Shown piece by piece: positions 23,234 through 30,714 of a stretch of DNA of 36,273 bases (its first letter is position 1; each line of letters opens with the position of its first letter). Source of the DNA: JALZAA01 sp035316025 (GTDB lineage Bacteria; Actinomycetota; Acidimicrobiia; IMCC26256; JACDBD01); assembly GCA_035316025.1 (NCBI GenBank), contig DATFXL010000097.1, positions 1 to 36,273 of the forward strand, in the 5' to 3' direction. The notes under the pieces were generated by a model, which saw only the letters and a list, made by a program, of their open reading frames with translations, was not told the origin of the DNA and did not search any database. A program made the position numbers and the translations under genes.

Positions 23234-23671
23234 TCAGGTTTCGATGAGGAGGGTCACCGGGCCGTCGTTCACGAGCTCGACTTGCATATGGGCTGCAAAT
23301 TCGCCGCTGGCGACGGTCGCCCCGAGGTCGCGCAGCGCCCGGGCGAAGGCCTCGACCAGCCCCCGCGCCCGGTCGGGCGGCGCGGCGGCGGCCCACGAGG
23401 GACGACGGCCGCGGCGGGTGTCGCCGTAGAGCGTGAACTGGCTGACGACGAGGGCACCGCCGCCGACAGCGCTCAGGGGCAGGTTCATCGCGCCGTCGGC
23501 GTCGTCGAAGACGCGGAGGTGCCAGACCTTCTCGGCCAGCTTGCGGGCGGCGGCGTCGCTGTCGTCGTGGGTGACGCCGACGAGCACGCACAGGCCGGGG
23601 CCGATCTCGCCGACGACACGGTCGTCGACTCGCACCCGCGCCTCGGTGACCCGTTGGACGAGCGCACGCAT
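23234..23671 (-). CDS. dtd: D-aminoacyl-tRNA deacylase
   Basis: DTD hydrolyses D-amino acids (and glycine mischarged on tRNA-Ala) from tRNA. The 145-residue protein has both signature motifs: SQFTLYGD at residues 77-84 and NDGPVT at 135-140, the latter holding the Gly-cis-Pro pair that enforces chirality across the dimer. The N-terminus MRALVQRVTEARVRV is typical. The gene starts seven bases after the stop of the 85-residue gene and ends the guaB3-guaA-fba-orf-dtd run. Confidence 0.96.
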   Translation of the reverse strand: MRALVQRVTEARVRVDDRVVGEIGPGLCVLVGVTHDDSDAAARKLAEKVWHLRVFDDADGAMNLPLSAVGGGALVVSQFTLYGDTRRGRRPSWAAAAPPDRARGLVEAFARALRDLGATVASGEFAAHMQVELVNDGPVTLLIET

Positions 23672-23678
23672 CGCCGCG

Positions 23679-23936
23679 TCAGCTGCCGGCGGCGGCCTTG
23701 GCTTCCTCGTACTCTTCTCGCGCGCGCCGGTGTCCCTTGGCGCCCGAGCCGACGACGCCGCCGTCGCGTACCTCCTTCACGACCTTCTCGAGGTCCTTCA
23801 GGCGGTCGTACACGTCGTCCTCGGGACCGGCGAAGATGACCCGGTCGAACGCGGTGTGGATCCTGTCGAGCTTCCGGCGCACCTGCCCGTACTGGTCGTC
23901 GAGCTTCTTCCTCGCGTCCTCGACGCTCTTTGCCAT
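23679..23936 (-). CDS. Small charged helical protein of unknown function
   Basis: The 85-residue protein, starting MAKSVEDARKKLDDQYGQVRRKLDRIHTAFDRVIF, is almost wholly hydrophilic and helical, with heptad-like positions up to about residue 60, then a Gly-rich turn (GGVVGSGAKG) and a basic-acidic end. It may form a coiled coil. No family is assigned. The ATG shares its A with the fba stop (TGATG), and dtd follows after seven bases, so all three are translated together. Confidence 0.7.
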   Translation of the reverse strand: MAKSVEDARKKLDDQYGQVRRKLDRIHTAFDRVIFAGPEDDVYDRLKDLEKVVKEVRDGGVVGSGAKGHRRAREEYEEAKAAAGS

Positions 23937-24958
23937 CAGGCGGCGCGCTCCAGGTCGGGCGAATACTTGCCGAAGCGGGCGAGGCTGTTCATCTTCGCTC
24001 GGTGGTAGAAGGCGTGCTGCGCGGCGTCACGGTTCGCGGAGTCGCCCTTCCACGCCTGTTGTGCCGCCGCTTGGAGCGCGCGCCCGTACGAGAAGCTCAG
24101 CTCCCACGGGTGTGGTCCCATCCGGTTCATCGCGTCGAGCCGGGCGCTGGCCTCCTCGTCGGACTGCCCGCCGGAGAGGAACACGATGCCGGGCACGGCC
24201 GCCGGGACCGTAGACCCGTAGCAACGCACGCTCGCCTCGGCGATCTGCTCGTCCGAGACCTGCTTCGACGAGTCGTACCCGGGCAGGACCATGTTCGGCT
24301 TCAGCAGCAGGCCCTCGTACACGCACCGTTGCTCGAACAGCGCCTGGAAGACGGCCTTCAGCACGGCGGCGGTGACGACGCCGGCGCGCTCGATCGTGTG
24401 GGTTCCGTCCATCAGTACCTCGGGCTCGACGATGGGGACGAGGCCGGCTTCCTGCGAGAGCGCGGCGTAGCGCGCGAGCGCGTCGGCGTTCACGTCGATC
24501 GCGTACTGAGACGGGAGATCGTCGGTGATCGTGTATGTGGCGCGCCACTTGGCGAAGCGTGCGCCGAGGTCGCGGTACTCGGCGAAGCGCTCCCGGAGCC
24601 CGTCGAGGCCCTCGGTGACGGTCTCGCCCTCGGCCGCCAGCGCGAGCGGCTTGGCGCCCTTGTCGACCTTGATCCCGGGGATGATGCCCTTTTCGGCGAG
24701 CACCGTTGGGAACGGGACACCGTCGCTCGTCGACTGGCGGATCGTCTCGTCGAACAGGATCACGCCGCTGATGAACTCCTCGACGCCCTCGGTGGTGAAG
24801 AGGAGGTCGCGATAGGCGCGGCGATTCCCCTCCGTCGACTCGACGCCGATCTTGTCGAAACGCTTCTTGATCGTGCCCGTGCTCTCGTCGGCGGCGAGGA
24901 TGCCCTTGCCGGGGGCGACGATGGCCCGGGCGGTGCCTGCGAGCTCGGACGCGTTCAT
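23936..24958 (-). CDS. Class I fructose-bisphosphate aldolase, eukaryote-type sequence
   Basis: It cleaves fructose 1,6-bisphosphate to two triose phosphates through a Schiff base in glycolysis and gluconeogenesis. The 340-residue protein closely follows the plant/animal class I pattern: APGKGILAADESTGTIKKRF near residues 15-34, NRRAYRDLLFTT, KVDKG, ATYTI, IVEPEVLMDGTHTI, the Schiff-base lysine in LLLKPNMVLPGYDSS (Lys220), and FLSGGQSDEEAS for the phosphate loop. The ATG at 24958 has GGGAG seven bases upstream; an ATG at 24982 overlapping the guaA stop by ATGA would add eight residues. Many actinobacteria rely on a class II enzyme, so this class I type is notable. It follows guaA directly. 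Confidence 0.93.
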   Translation of the reverse strand: MNASELAGTARAIVAPGKGILAADESTGTIKKRFDKIGVESTEGNRRAYRDLLFTTEGVEEFISGVILFDETIRQSTSDGVPFPTVLAEKGIIPGIKVDKGAKPLALAAEGETVTEGLDGLRERFAEYRDLGARFAKWRATYTITDDLPSQYAIDVNADALARYAALSQEAGLVPIVEPEVLMDGTHTIERAGVVTAAVLKAVFQALFEQRCVYEGLLLKPNMVLPGYDSSKQVSDEQIAEASVRCYGSTVPAAVPGIVFLSGGQSDEEASARLDAMNRMGPHPWELSFSYGRALQAAAQQAWKGDSANRDAAQHAFYHRAKMNSLARFGKYSPDLERAA

Positions 24959-24978
24959 GGACTCACTCCCGCTCTCGT

Positions 24979-26523
24979 TCATTCCCACTCGATCGTTCCC
25001 GGTGGCTTGCTGGTGATGTCGTAGGCGACCCGGTTCACGCCGGGCACCTCGTTGATGATCCGTGACGAGATCCGCTCGAGGACCTCGGCCGGCAGCCGGG
25101 CCCAGTCGGCGGTCATGGCGTCGTCGGAGGTTACCGCCCGGACCACGACCGGGTACTCGTAGGTCCGGCCGTCGCCCATCACGCCGACCGTCCGGACGAC
25201 AGGAAGCACGGCGAAGCTCTGCCAGATCCGGCGGTACAACCCGGCCCGCTTGACCTCGTCGACGACGATCGCGTCGGCGCGTCGCAGGATGTCGAGGCGC
25301 TCGGTCGTGATCGTGCCGATGACCCGCACCGCGAGGCCGGGACCGGGGAACGGCTGGCGCCACACGATCTCCTCGGGCACGCCGAGCTCCTCGCCTATGG
25401 CGCGCACCTCGTCCTTGAACAGGTTGCGGAGCGGCTCGACGAGCTCGAACTGCATGTCGTCGGGCAGGCCGCCGACGTTGTGGTGCGACTTGATCGTCGC
25501 GTTCTCGGAGCCACCCGACTCGACGATGTCGGGGTACAGGGTGCCCTGCACGAGGAAGCGCGCGTCCTCGACGTCGCGCGCGACCTCCTCGAACACGCGG
25601 ATGAACGTCTCGCCGATGATCTTGCGCTTCCGCTCCGGGTCGCCGATGTCGTTCAGCGCCGCCAAGAACCGGTCGGCCGCCTTCACGTGGATCAGGTCGA
25701 CGTGGAACTGGCCGCGGAACGTTTCCGTGACCTGTTCGGCCTCGCCCTCGCGCATGAGCCCCGTGTCGACGAATACGCAGGTCAGCTGGTCGCCCACGGC
25801 CTTGTGCACGAGGGCGGCCGCGACGGCCGAATCGACCCCGCCCGAGAGGCCGCACAGGACGCGCTCGCCGCCGACGTGCGCTCGCACCTCGGCGACGGCC
25901 TGCTCGATGATCGACGTGTTGGTCCACGACGGCCGGCAGCCGCACACGTCGTACAGGAACGCCTTGAGGACCTCCTGGCCGCGTTCGGTGTGCGCAACCT
26001 CAGGGTGGAACTGCACGCCGTAGACGGCGCGGTCGCGGTCCTCGAGGGCGGCGACTGGAGCGCCGGGGGTCGTCGCCGTGACTCGGAACCCCACTGGTAC
26101 GGTCGTGATGGCGTCGCCGTGGCTCATCCAGACCACCTGCTCGTTCGACAGCGCGCCGAACAGGCGCGAGATGTCGCCGGTCAGGTGCAGCGATGTGGCG
26201 CCGTATTCGCCGCCGCCGGTACGGCCGACTTCGCCGCCGAGCTGCTGGGCGACGAGCTGGGCGCCGTAGCAGATGCCGAGTACCGGAACGTCGACGTCGT
26301 ACAGCGCCGGGTCGATCGAGGGCGCATCGTCGACGTGGACCGACGCCGGCCCGCCCGAGAGGATGATGCCCTTTGGCCGCCGGGCGAGCATCTCCGACAG
26401 CGGCATCGTGCGGGGCACGATCTCGGAGTACACGTGCGCCTCGCGCACGCGCCGGGCGATCAGCTGCGCGTACTGCGCCCCGAAGTCGACGACGAGCACG
26501 GTGTCGAACGGCGAGGCGTCCAT
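24979..26523 (-). CDS. guaA: GMP synthase (glutamine-hydrolysing)
   Basis: GuaA aminates XMP to GMP using glutamine and ATP. The 514-residue protein has a class I glutamine amidotransferase domain with VLGICYGAQL (Cys85) and QFHPEVAHT (His173, Glu175). The ATP pyrophosphatase domain contains SGGVDS at 227-232. The C-terminal dimerisation domain ends with NRVAYDITSKPPGTIEWE, a highly conserved end in GuaA. The ATG at 26523 has GAGG eight bases upstream. A two-part hairpin lies between it and guaB3. Residues for xanthosine binding (RQPFPGPGLAVRV) are present. Confidence 0.97.
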   Translation of the reverse strand: MDASPFDTVLVVDFGAQYAQLIARRVREAHVYSEIVPRTMPLSEMLARRPKGIILSGGPASVHVDDAPSIDPALYDVDVPVLGICYGAQLVAQQLGGEVGRTGGGEYGATSLHLTGDISRLFGALSNEQVVWMSHGDAITTVPVGFRVTATTPGAPVAALEDRDRAVYGVQFHPEVAHTERGQEVLKAFLYDVCGCRPSWTNTSIIEQAVAEVRAHVGGERVLCGLSGGVDSAVAAALVHKAVGDQLTCVFVDTGLMREGEAEQVTETFRGQFHVDLIHVKAADRFLAALNDIGDPERKRKIIGETFIRVFEEVARDVEDARFLVQGTLYPDIVESGGSENATIKSHHNVGGLPDDMQFELVEPLRNLFKDEVRAIGEELGVPEEIVWRQPFPGPGLAVRVIGTITTERLDILRRADAIVVDEVKRAGLYRRIWQSFAVLPVVRTVGVMGDGRTYEYPVVVRAVTSDDAMTADWARLPAEVLERISSRIINEVPGVNRVAYDITSKPPGTIEWE

Positions 26524-26537
26524 CGCTAGTGCCTCAC

Positions 26538-26580
26538 GATGCGTACATGGACCAACGTCTTGTTGGTCGAGATACGCATC
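26538..26580 (-). promoter_or_regulatory. Two-part hairpin in the guaB3-guaA spacer
   Basis: On the minus strand GATGCGTA pairs with TACGCATC (outer, eight base pairs) and GACCAAC with GTTGGTC (inner, seven base pairs), separated by a four-by-four internal loop and closed by a five-base loop. It occupies almost the whole 55-bp spacer: its 5' end overlaps the guaB3 stop, and its 3' end lies just before the guaA Shine-Dalgarno. No T-run follows, so a classical terminator is unlikely. An attenuator, mRNA-processing site or protein-binding dyad is possible. Confidence 0.55.
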
Positions 26581-27739
26581 AGTGGCCCATGCCGACGCCC
26601 TGGCTGCGCTGGAGGCTCTTGCCCTCGGTCTGCAGCGCGGGGGCCACCATGACCTCGGCCTTCTGGAACTCCTTGACCGACTCGTAGCCGGTGGTGGCCA
26701 TCGACGTGCGTAGGGCGCCGAACAGGTTGAGGGTGCCGTTGTTCTCGTGCGCGGGGCCGACGAGAATCTCGTCGAGCGTGCCGCGCTGGCCGGCGTGCAC
26801 GCGGGTGCCGCGCGGCAGGTCGGGATGGAAGGTCGACATCCCCCAGTTGAATCCGCGGCCGGGCGCCTCGTACGCGCCGGCGAGGGTGGTGCCGAGCATG
26901 ACGGCGTCGGCGCCGCACGCGACCGCCTTGGCGATGTCCCCGCCGGTGCGCATCCCGCCGTCGGCGATCACGTGCACGTAGACGCCCGTCTCGTCGAGGT
27001 GCCGAATGCGAGCGCCGGCGGCGTCGGCGATCGCCGTAGCCTGTGGCACGCCGACGCCGAGCACGCCGCGCGTCGTGCACTGGTGTCCCGGGCCGACGCC
27101 GACGAGGATGCCGACGGCGCCCGTGCGCATGAGGTGGAGCGCCGTCGAGTACGAGGCACAGCCGCCGACGATGATCGGCAGCTCGAATTCGCGGATGAAC
27201 TTCTTGAGGTTGAGCGGCTCGGTCGTCTTGGAGACGTGCTCGGCGGACACGACCGTGCCCTGGATGACCAGGACATCGAGCTCGGCGTCGAGCACGAGCT
27301 TCGCGTACCGCTCGACCCGCTGCGGCGTCAGCGACGCGCAGGTGGTGACGCCGGCCGACTTGATCTCCTGGATCCGGGCGCCGATCAGCTCCTCCTTGAT
27401 CGGCTCGGCATAGATCTCCTGGAGGCGGCGGGTGGCTTTGTCGGGCTCCAGCGACGCGATCTCCTCGAACAGCGGCTCCGGGTCCTCGTAGCGGGTCCAC
27501 AGCCCCTCGAGGTTGAGGCAGGCCAGGCCGCCGAGCTCGCCCGTGCGGATCGCGGTCGTGGGCGCGGTGACACCGTCCATGGCGGCGGCCATGAGTGGGA
27601 GGTCGAAGTGAAACGCGTCGAGCTCCCAGCTGACGTCGATGTCCTCGGGATCCCTGGTCCTGCGGCTGGGCACGATGGCGATGTCGTCGAACCCGTAGGC
27701 CCGGCGCCCCGACTTGCCGATCCCGATCTCGACCTCCAC
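26579..27739 (-). CDS. guaB3: GuaB3-family IMP dehydrogenase-related protein
   Basis: The 386-residue protein belongs to the GuaB3 branch of the IMPDH/GMP reductase superfamily, common in actinobacteria beside guaB and guaA. It begins VEVEIGIGKSGRRAYGFDDIAIVPSRRTRD, typical of GuaB3, and lacks the CBS domains of IMPDH. The active-site loop is present as GVGPGHQCTTRGVLGVG with Cys221, and the glycine-rich phosphate site follows in IADGGMRTGGDIAKAVACGADAVMLG. The exact reaction of actinobacterial GuaB3 is not settled; IMP oxidation is possible. A true guaB is not in this window. The GTG start is preceded by GGGAGG about ten bases upstream. Confidence 0.93.
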   Translation of the reverse strand: MEVEIGIGKSGRRAYGFDDIAIVPSRRTRDPEDIDVSWELDAFHFDLPLMAAAMDGVTAPTTAIRTGELGGLACLNLEGLWTRYEDPEPLFEEIASLEPDKATRRLQEIYAEPIKEELIGARIQEIKSAGVTTCASLTPQRVERYAKLVLDAELDVLVIQGTVVSAEHVSKTTEPLNLKKFIREFELPIIVGGCASYSTALHLMRTGAVGILVGVGPGHQCTTRGVLGVGVPQATAIADAAGARIRHLDETGVYVHVIADGGMRTGGDIAKAVACGADAVMLGTTLAGAYEAPGRGFNWGMSTFHPDLPRGTRVHAGQRGTLDEILVGPAHENNGTLNLFGALRTSMATTGYESVKEFQKAEVMVAPALQTEGKSLQRSQGVGMGH

Positions 27740-27788
27740 GCCCCGTCGCCTCCCGCTCGGTTCCTCAGCCGTCGCCCGGAAAAGAAAA

Positions 27789-27794
27789 TGGTAC
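27789..27794 (-). promoter_or_regulatory. Possible -10 hexamer TACCAT of the guaB3 operon
   Basis: TACCAT lies 49 bases before the guaB3 GTG, in the 62-bp gap after the Nudix gene, giving a leader of about 43 bases with a Shine-Dalgarno sequence. An A/T-rich run (TTTTCTTTTC) follows the hexamer. A good -35 element is not obvious. Confidence 0.3.
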
Positions 27795-27801
27795 CGCCCG
27801 A

Positions 27802-28473
27802 CTACGGCCGGGCCGTGAGATGGGCGAGGAACGCGACCAGGACGCGCGCCGTCGCGCCCCACACGGTCTCGCCGGGCAGCTCGAAGAAGGAGATGGCGCG
27901 GTCGGGCGATCCCCAGTACTCCTCGTGGTAGGCGTCGTCGTCGAGGAGCTCGGACAGCGGCACCTCGAGGATCTTCACCACCTCGCTCGGGTTGGGCACG
28001 AGAGGAGGCAGCTCCTCGATGATCCCGACGAGGGGCGTGATCGTGAAGCGCGACCCGACGGTCGCCAGGGTGTCGAGCTCGGCAACCACGTCGACGGCCG
28101 CGGGCGGGAGGCCGATCTCCTCCTCGGCCTCGCGCAGCGCGGCGTCGCGCGGTGAGGTGTCGACACTGGGCCGCAGCCCCCCGCCCGGGAACGAGATCTC
28201 GCCCTGGTGGGTGGGCATCGTGTCGGGCCGCTTGGTGAGGATGATATTCGCCTTGCCCCGCCGCTCGAACAGTGGCACGAGCACGCCCGCGGGGCGGCTC
28301 CCGGGCATCTCGAACGCCGGCGGCTGCGGCGGGGGCAGCGCCGCGCAGCGCTCGCGCACGTGGGCGAGGGTGAGCCGGCGCCGGTCGCGGGGTACATGAC
28401 CCCATGGCGCGGGGCCGCCGATGCGGGCGCCCGGCGGACGGGGAATGCGCTGGCCCCCGCCCCGGCTCGCCAT
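27802..28473 (-). CDS. Nudix CoA pyrophosphatase (NudL-like)
   Basis: NudL-type Nudix enzymes split CoA and its derivatives into 4'-phosphopantetheine and 3',5'-ADP. The 223-residue protein has the CoAse-specific LTKRPDTMPTHQGEISFPGG (residues 79-98) followed by the Nudix box ending REAEEEIGL at 114-122. A Pro-rich N-terminus of about 60 residues precedes the catalytic domain, longer than usual. The ATG at 28473 lies six bases after TACGCT on the minus strand, part of a palindrome shared with the divergent acyl-CoA synthetase gene. A link between CoA turnover and acyl-CoA formation is plausible but unproven. Confidence 0.92.
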   Translation of the reverse strand: MASRGGGQRIPRPPGARIGGPAPWGHVPRDRRRLTLAHVRERCAALPPPQPPAFEMPGSRPAGVLVPLFERRGKANIILTKRPDTMPTHQGEISFPGGGLRPSVDTSPRDAALREAEEEIGLPPAAVDVVAELDTLATVGSRFTITPLVGIIEELPPLVPNPSEVVKILEVPLSELLDDDAYHEEYWGSPDRAISFFELPGETVWGATARVLVAFLAHLTARP

Positions 28474-28479
28474 CCGGTG

Positions 28480-28489
28480 AGCGTACGCT
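28480..28489. promoter_or_regulatory. Palindromic -10 element AGCGTACGCT, shared by two divergent genes
   Basis: AGCGTACGCT is its own reverse complement, so it presents TACGCT on both strands: 28484-28489 on plus and 28480-28485 on minus. On the minus strand TACGCT lies six bases before the Nudix ATG (leaderless). On the plus strand the start would fall near 28496, giving a 30-base leader with AAGGAGGG before the acyl-CoA synthetase GTG. TACGCT is also the -10 at icd and the CDF gene. Confidence 0.5.
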
Positions 28490-28527
28490 GCGGCTCGGTG
28501 CGCCCCCGCGAACGCCAAGGAGGGCCC

Positions 28528-30153
28528 GTGAACTGGAACTTCGGGACGGTGTTCGAGACCGTGGCCGACACGATCCCGGACCACACCGCGCTCGTGCAGG
28601 GCGACCGGCGCCGCACATGGGGGGAGCTCGACGAGCGAGCGAGCCGGCTGGCGGCCGCCCTGCGCGACCACGGCCTCGGACCGGACTCGAAGGTGGCCTT
28701 CTACCTCTACAACTCGAACGAGTACGTCGAGATGCTCCTCGCCTGCTTCAAGCTGCGGGCCGTTCCCGCCAACGTGAACTACCGCTACACGGAGGAGGAG
28801 CTCGCCTACCTGCTCGACAACTCCGACGCCGAGGCGATCGTGTTCCACGGCTCGCTCGGCGAGCGCGTCGACAAGGTCCGGGACCCCAGTCTGGGTGTGC
28901 GCCTTGCCGTGCAGGTGGATGACGGCGCCCAGCTCGTCGCAGGCGCTGTCGACTACGAGAGCCTTCTCGAGGCGCACGAGCCGATGGAACGGATCGAGCG
29001 CTCGGGCGAGGATCTCCTCTTTCTCTACACGGGCGGCACCACCGGCATGCCGAAGGCCGTCATGTGGCGCCAAGAGGATCTGTTCGCCGCGCTCGCCCCC
29101 GCGGCCACGGCGTTCTTCGGGTTGCCGATCCCGGAAGACAGGAGCGGGGTCGAAGCCGTCGTCCGCAAGGTCCACGAGTCCGGTCTCGTCCCGGTGCACC
29201 TGCCCGCGTCCCCACTCATGCACGGCACCGGTCAGTTCTCGACGCTCCAGGTGTTGTTCCTGGGCGGCACGATCGTGACGCTCGAGGGCCGACACTTCGA
29301 TCCCCACGAGCTGTGGCAGACCGTGCAGCGCGAGCGTGTCACCCAGATCGCGATCGTCGGTGACGCGTTCGCGAAGCCGATGCTGCGCGCGCTCGACGAA
29401 GCCGAGGCCCGCGGCGACCCCTACGACCTCTCGTCGCTGCTGCTCGTCATCAGCTCGGGTGTCATGTGGAGCGAGTCGGTGAAACGCGAGCTGATCGCGC
29501 GCCATCCCGTCATCGCCTACGACTCGCTGGGCTCGAGCGAAGGTGTCGGGTTCGCGAACGCGATCACCACCGCCGACTCCAAGGGCGAGACCGCCAAGTT
29601 CGCGATCGGGCAGGAGACGAAGGTGTTCACCGACGACGGTCGCGAGGTGAAGCCGGGGTCGGGGGAGATCGGGCATCTCGCCGTCGGCAGTCACATCCCG
29701 CTCGGGTACTTCAAGGACGCAGACAAGACGGCCGAGACGTTCCGCGAGGTCGACGGGCGTCGGTACTCGATCCCGGGCGACTACGCGACCGTCGAGGAGG
29801 ACGGCACGGTCACGCTCCTCGGCCGCGGGTCGGTGTCGATCAACTCGGGCGGCGAGAAGATCTTCCCCGAGGAGGTCGAGGAGGCGGTCAAGCAGAGCCG
29901 GTCGGTGGCTGACGTCGTCGTCGTCGGCGTGCCCGACGACCGCTTCGGCGAGGCCGTCACCGCCGTGGTGGCGCCGGCGCCGGGCGGGACCCCCGACGCG
30001 GACGACATCGCCGACGCCGTCGAGCGCAGCGGCCTGGCCCGGTTCAAGCGCCCCCGCCACGTGGTCGTCGTCGACCGGGTGCCCCGGGGACCGAACGGCA
30101 AGGCCGACTACGCCTGGGCCCGCGAGCGGGCGCGGAGCCGCCTCGGTTCCTGA
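28528..30153 (+). CDS. Acyl-CoA synthetase (FadD19-like ANL superfamily)
   Basis: It activates a carboxylic acid to its CoA thioester through an acyl-adenylate. The 541-residue protein has the adenylation motifs YTGGTTGMPKAVMW (A3, residues 167-180), DSLGSSEGVGFANA (A5), RYSIPGDYATVEEDG and LLGRGSVSINSGGEKIFPEEVE (A7-A8), and the catalytic lysine in GPNGKADYAW (A10, Lys525). YTGGTTGMPKAVMWRQEDLF closely resembles FadD19-type enzymes of sterol side-chain degradation in mycobacteria, but substrate assignment from this alone is an inference. The GTG at 28528 has AAGGAGG four bases upstream. It is divergent from the Nudix gene across 54 bases. Confidence 0.93.
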   Translation: MNWNFGTVFETVADTIPDHTALVQGDRRRTWGELDERASRLAAALRDHGLGPDSKVAFYLYNSNEYVEMLLACFKLRAVPANVNYRYTEEELAYLLDNSDAEAIVFHGSLGERVDKVRDPSLGVRLAVQVDDGAQLVAGAVDYESLLEAHEPMERIERSGEDLLFLYTGGTTGMPKAVMWRQEDLFAALAPAATAFFGLPIPEDRSGVEAVVRKVHESGLVPVHLPASPLMHGTGQFSTLQVLFLGGTIVTLEGRHFDPHELWQTVQRERVTQIAIVGDAFAKPMLRALDEAEARGDPYDLSSLLLVISSGVMWSESVKRELIARHPVIAYDSLGSSEGVGFANAITTADSKGETAKFAIGQETKVFTDDGREVKPGSGEIGHLAVGSHIPLGYFKDADKTAETFREVDGRRYSIPGDYATVEEDGTVTLLGRGSVSINSGGEKIFPEEVEEAVKQSRSVADVVVVGVPDDRFGEAVTAVVAPAPGGTPDADDIADAVERSGLARFKRPRHVVVVDRVPRGPNGKADYAWARERARSRLGS

Positions 30154-30184
30154 GCGGATCGACAGGAACATCCCTTTTGTGCGT

Positions 30185-30190
30185 TAGTAT
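30185..30190 (+). promoter_or_regulatory. -10 hexamer TAGTAT upstream of the bldC-like gene
   Basis: TAGTAT lies in a local A/T-rich stretch (CCCTTTTGTGCGTTAGTATTTGG) 32 bases after the acyl-CoA synthetase stop. It is nine bases before ATG 30200 and about 270 bases before the bldC-like ATG. TCGACA at 30159-30164 is a distant -35 candidate, with a long 20-base spacer. Confidence 0.4.
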
Positions 30191-30199
30191 TTGGGATGA

Positions 30200-30460
30200 A
30201 TGAGGGCGTTTGTCCGACTTTTGCTCCACCGGCTGTCCCTCGGCGTCGCAGTGGCGGCGCTGCTCGTGCTGGCCGAAGGCGAGCGATCCGCCCACGGTGA
30301 CGCGGTACCCCCGCTCTTCTCCGCGTCCCCGCCGGAGGCTCCGGCGCCGCCCCCCAACACCACGCCCACGCCGCGACCCGCTGCTCGGGCCCGACGAGTC
30401 GCTCCTTCAGGCCGGCACCGATCTCGCGGCGGTGAGATCAGCCCCAAGGCGCTGCGATGA
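30200..30460 (+). CDS. Doubtful 86-residue ORF with signal-peptide-like N-terminus
   Basis: The frame starts ATG AGG GCG, nine bases after TAGTAT, and encodes RAFVRLLLHRLSLGVAVAALLVLAEGERSAHG, which resembles a signal peptide, followed by a Pro/Ala-rich part. Its stop overlaps the bldC-like ATG by ATGA. Third-position G/C is high up to about codon 60 and then falls, while the +1 frame becomes more gene-like (PDESLLQAGTDLAAV), hinting at a frameshift or at a non-coding leader. No family is known. It may be a small secreted protein, a decayed gene, or simply the 5' leader of the bldC-like gene. Confidence 0.3.
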   Translation: MRAFVRLLLHRLSLGVAVAALLVLAEGERSAHGDAVPPLFSASPPEAPAPPPNTTPTPRPAARARRVAPSGRHRSRGGEISPKALR

Positions 30461-30714
30461 ACGAGAACCGCAACGCCGAGACGAACGGCCGGGCGGCCGA
30501 ACCCGGCACCGAGGGACTCGACGACCACCTGCTCACGTCGGCGGAGGTCGCCAGCCTGTTCGGCGTGGACCGGCGCACGGTCGTGTTGTGGGCGAAGCGG
30601 GGCCGGATCCGGGCGCTGCGGACCCCGGGCGGGCAGCACCGCTTCCGGGCCGTCGAGATTCGCGGCCTGCTCGAGCGGCACGAAGGTGGCAACGACGCCC
30701 CCGACCACCGATAG
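30457..30714 (+). CDS. BldC-like MerR-family DNA-binding protein
   Basis: BldC controls the timing of development in Streptomyces, binding DNA as head-to-tail oligomers rather than as a dimer. The 85-residue product has a short acidic N-terminus and a winged helix-turn-helix: LLTSAEVASLFGVDRRTVVLWAKRGRIRALRTPGGQHRFRAVEIRGLL, matching the BldC pattern of helix-turn-helix plus wing (TPGGxxRFR). It lacks the dimerisation helix and effector domain of classical MerR proteins. The ATG at 30457 has AAGG eight bases upstream and overlaps the preceding ORF. It is convergent with groES and shares a strong hairpin with it. Confidence 0.88.
   Translation: MNENRNAETNGRAAEPGTEGLDDHLLTSAEVASLFGVDRRTVVLWAKRGRIRALRTPGGQHRFRAVEIRGLLERHEGGNDAPDHR

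Noticed and set aside
20674..23247. An 857-codon open frame on the plus strand opposite pcrA
   Set aside because: It is antisense to pcrA, which has every helicase motif. The product is low-complexity and rich in Arg, Val, Glu and His with no domain, as expected for a GC-rich shadow frame.
26538..26580. guaB3-guaA hairpin as a rho-independent terminator
   Set aside because: No U-tract follows it on the minus strand, and guaA, with no other promoter visible in the spacer, lies immediately downstream.
28474..30171. Long minus-strand extension of the Nudix gene across the acyl-CoA synthetase gene
   Set aside because: The extension is antisense to a gene with complete adenylation motifs, and the Nudix gene has a good local start and promoter at 28473-28485.
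30196..30300. A 34-codon ORF starting at ATG 30196, five bases after TAGTAT
   Set aside because: It has no conserved-looking sequence, is Arg-rich and ends early; the overlapping frame at 30200 has better codon bias.
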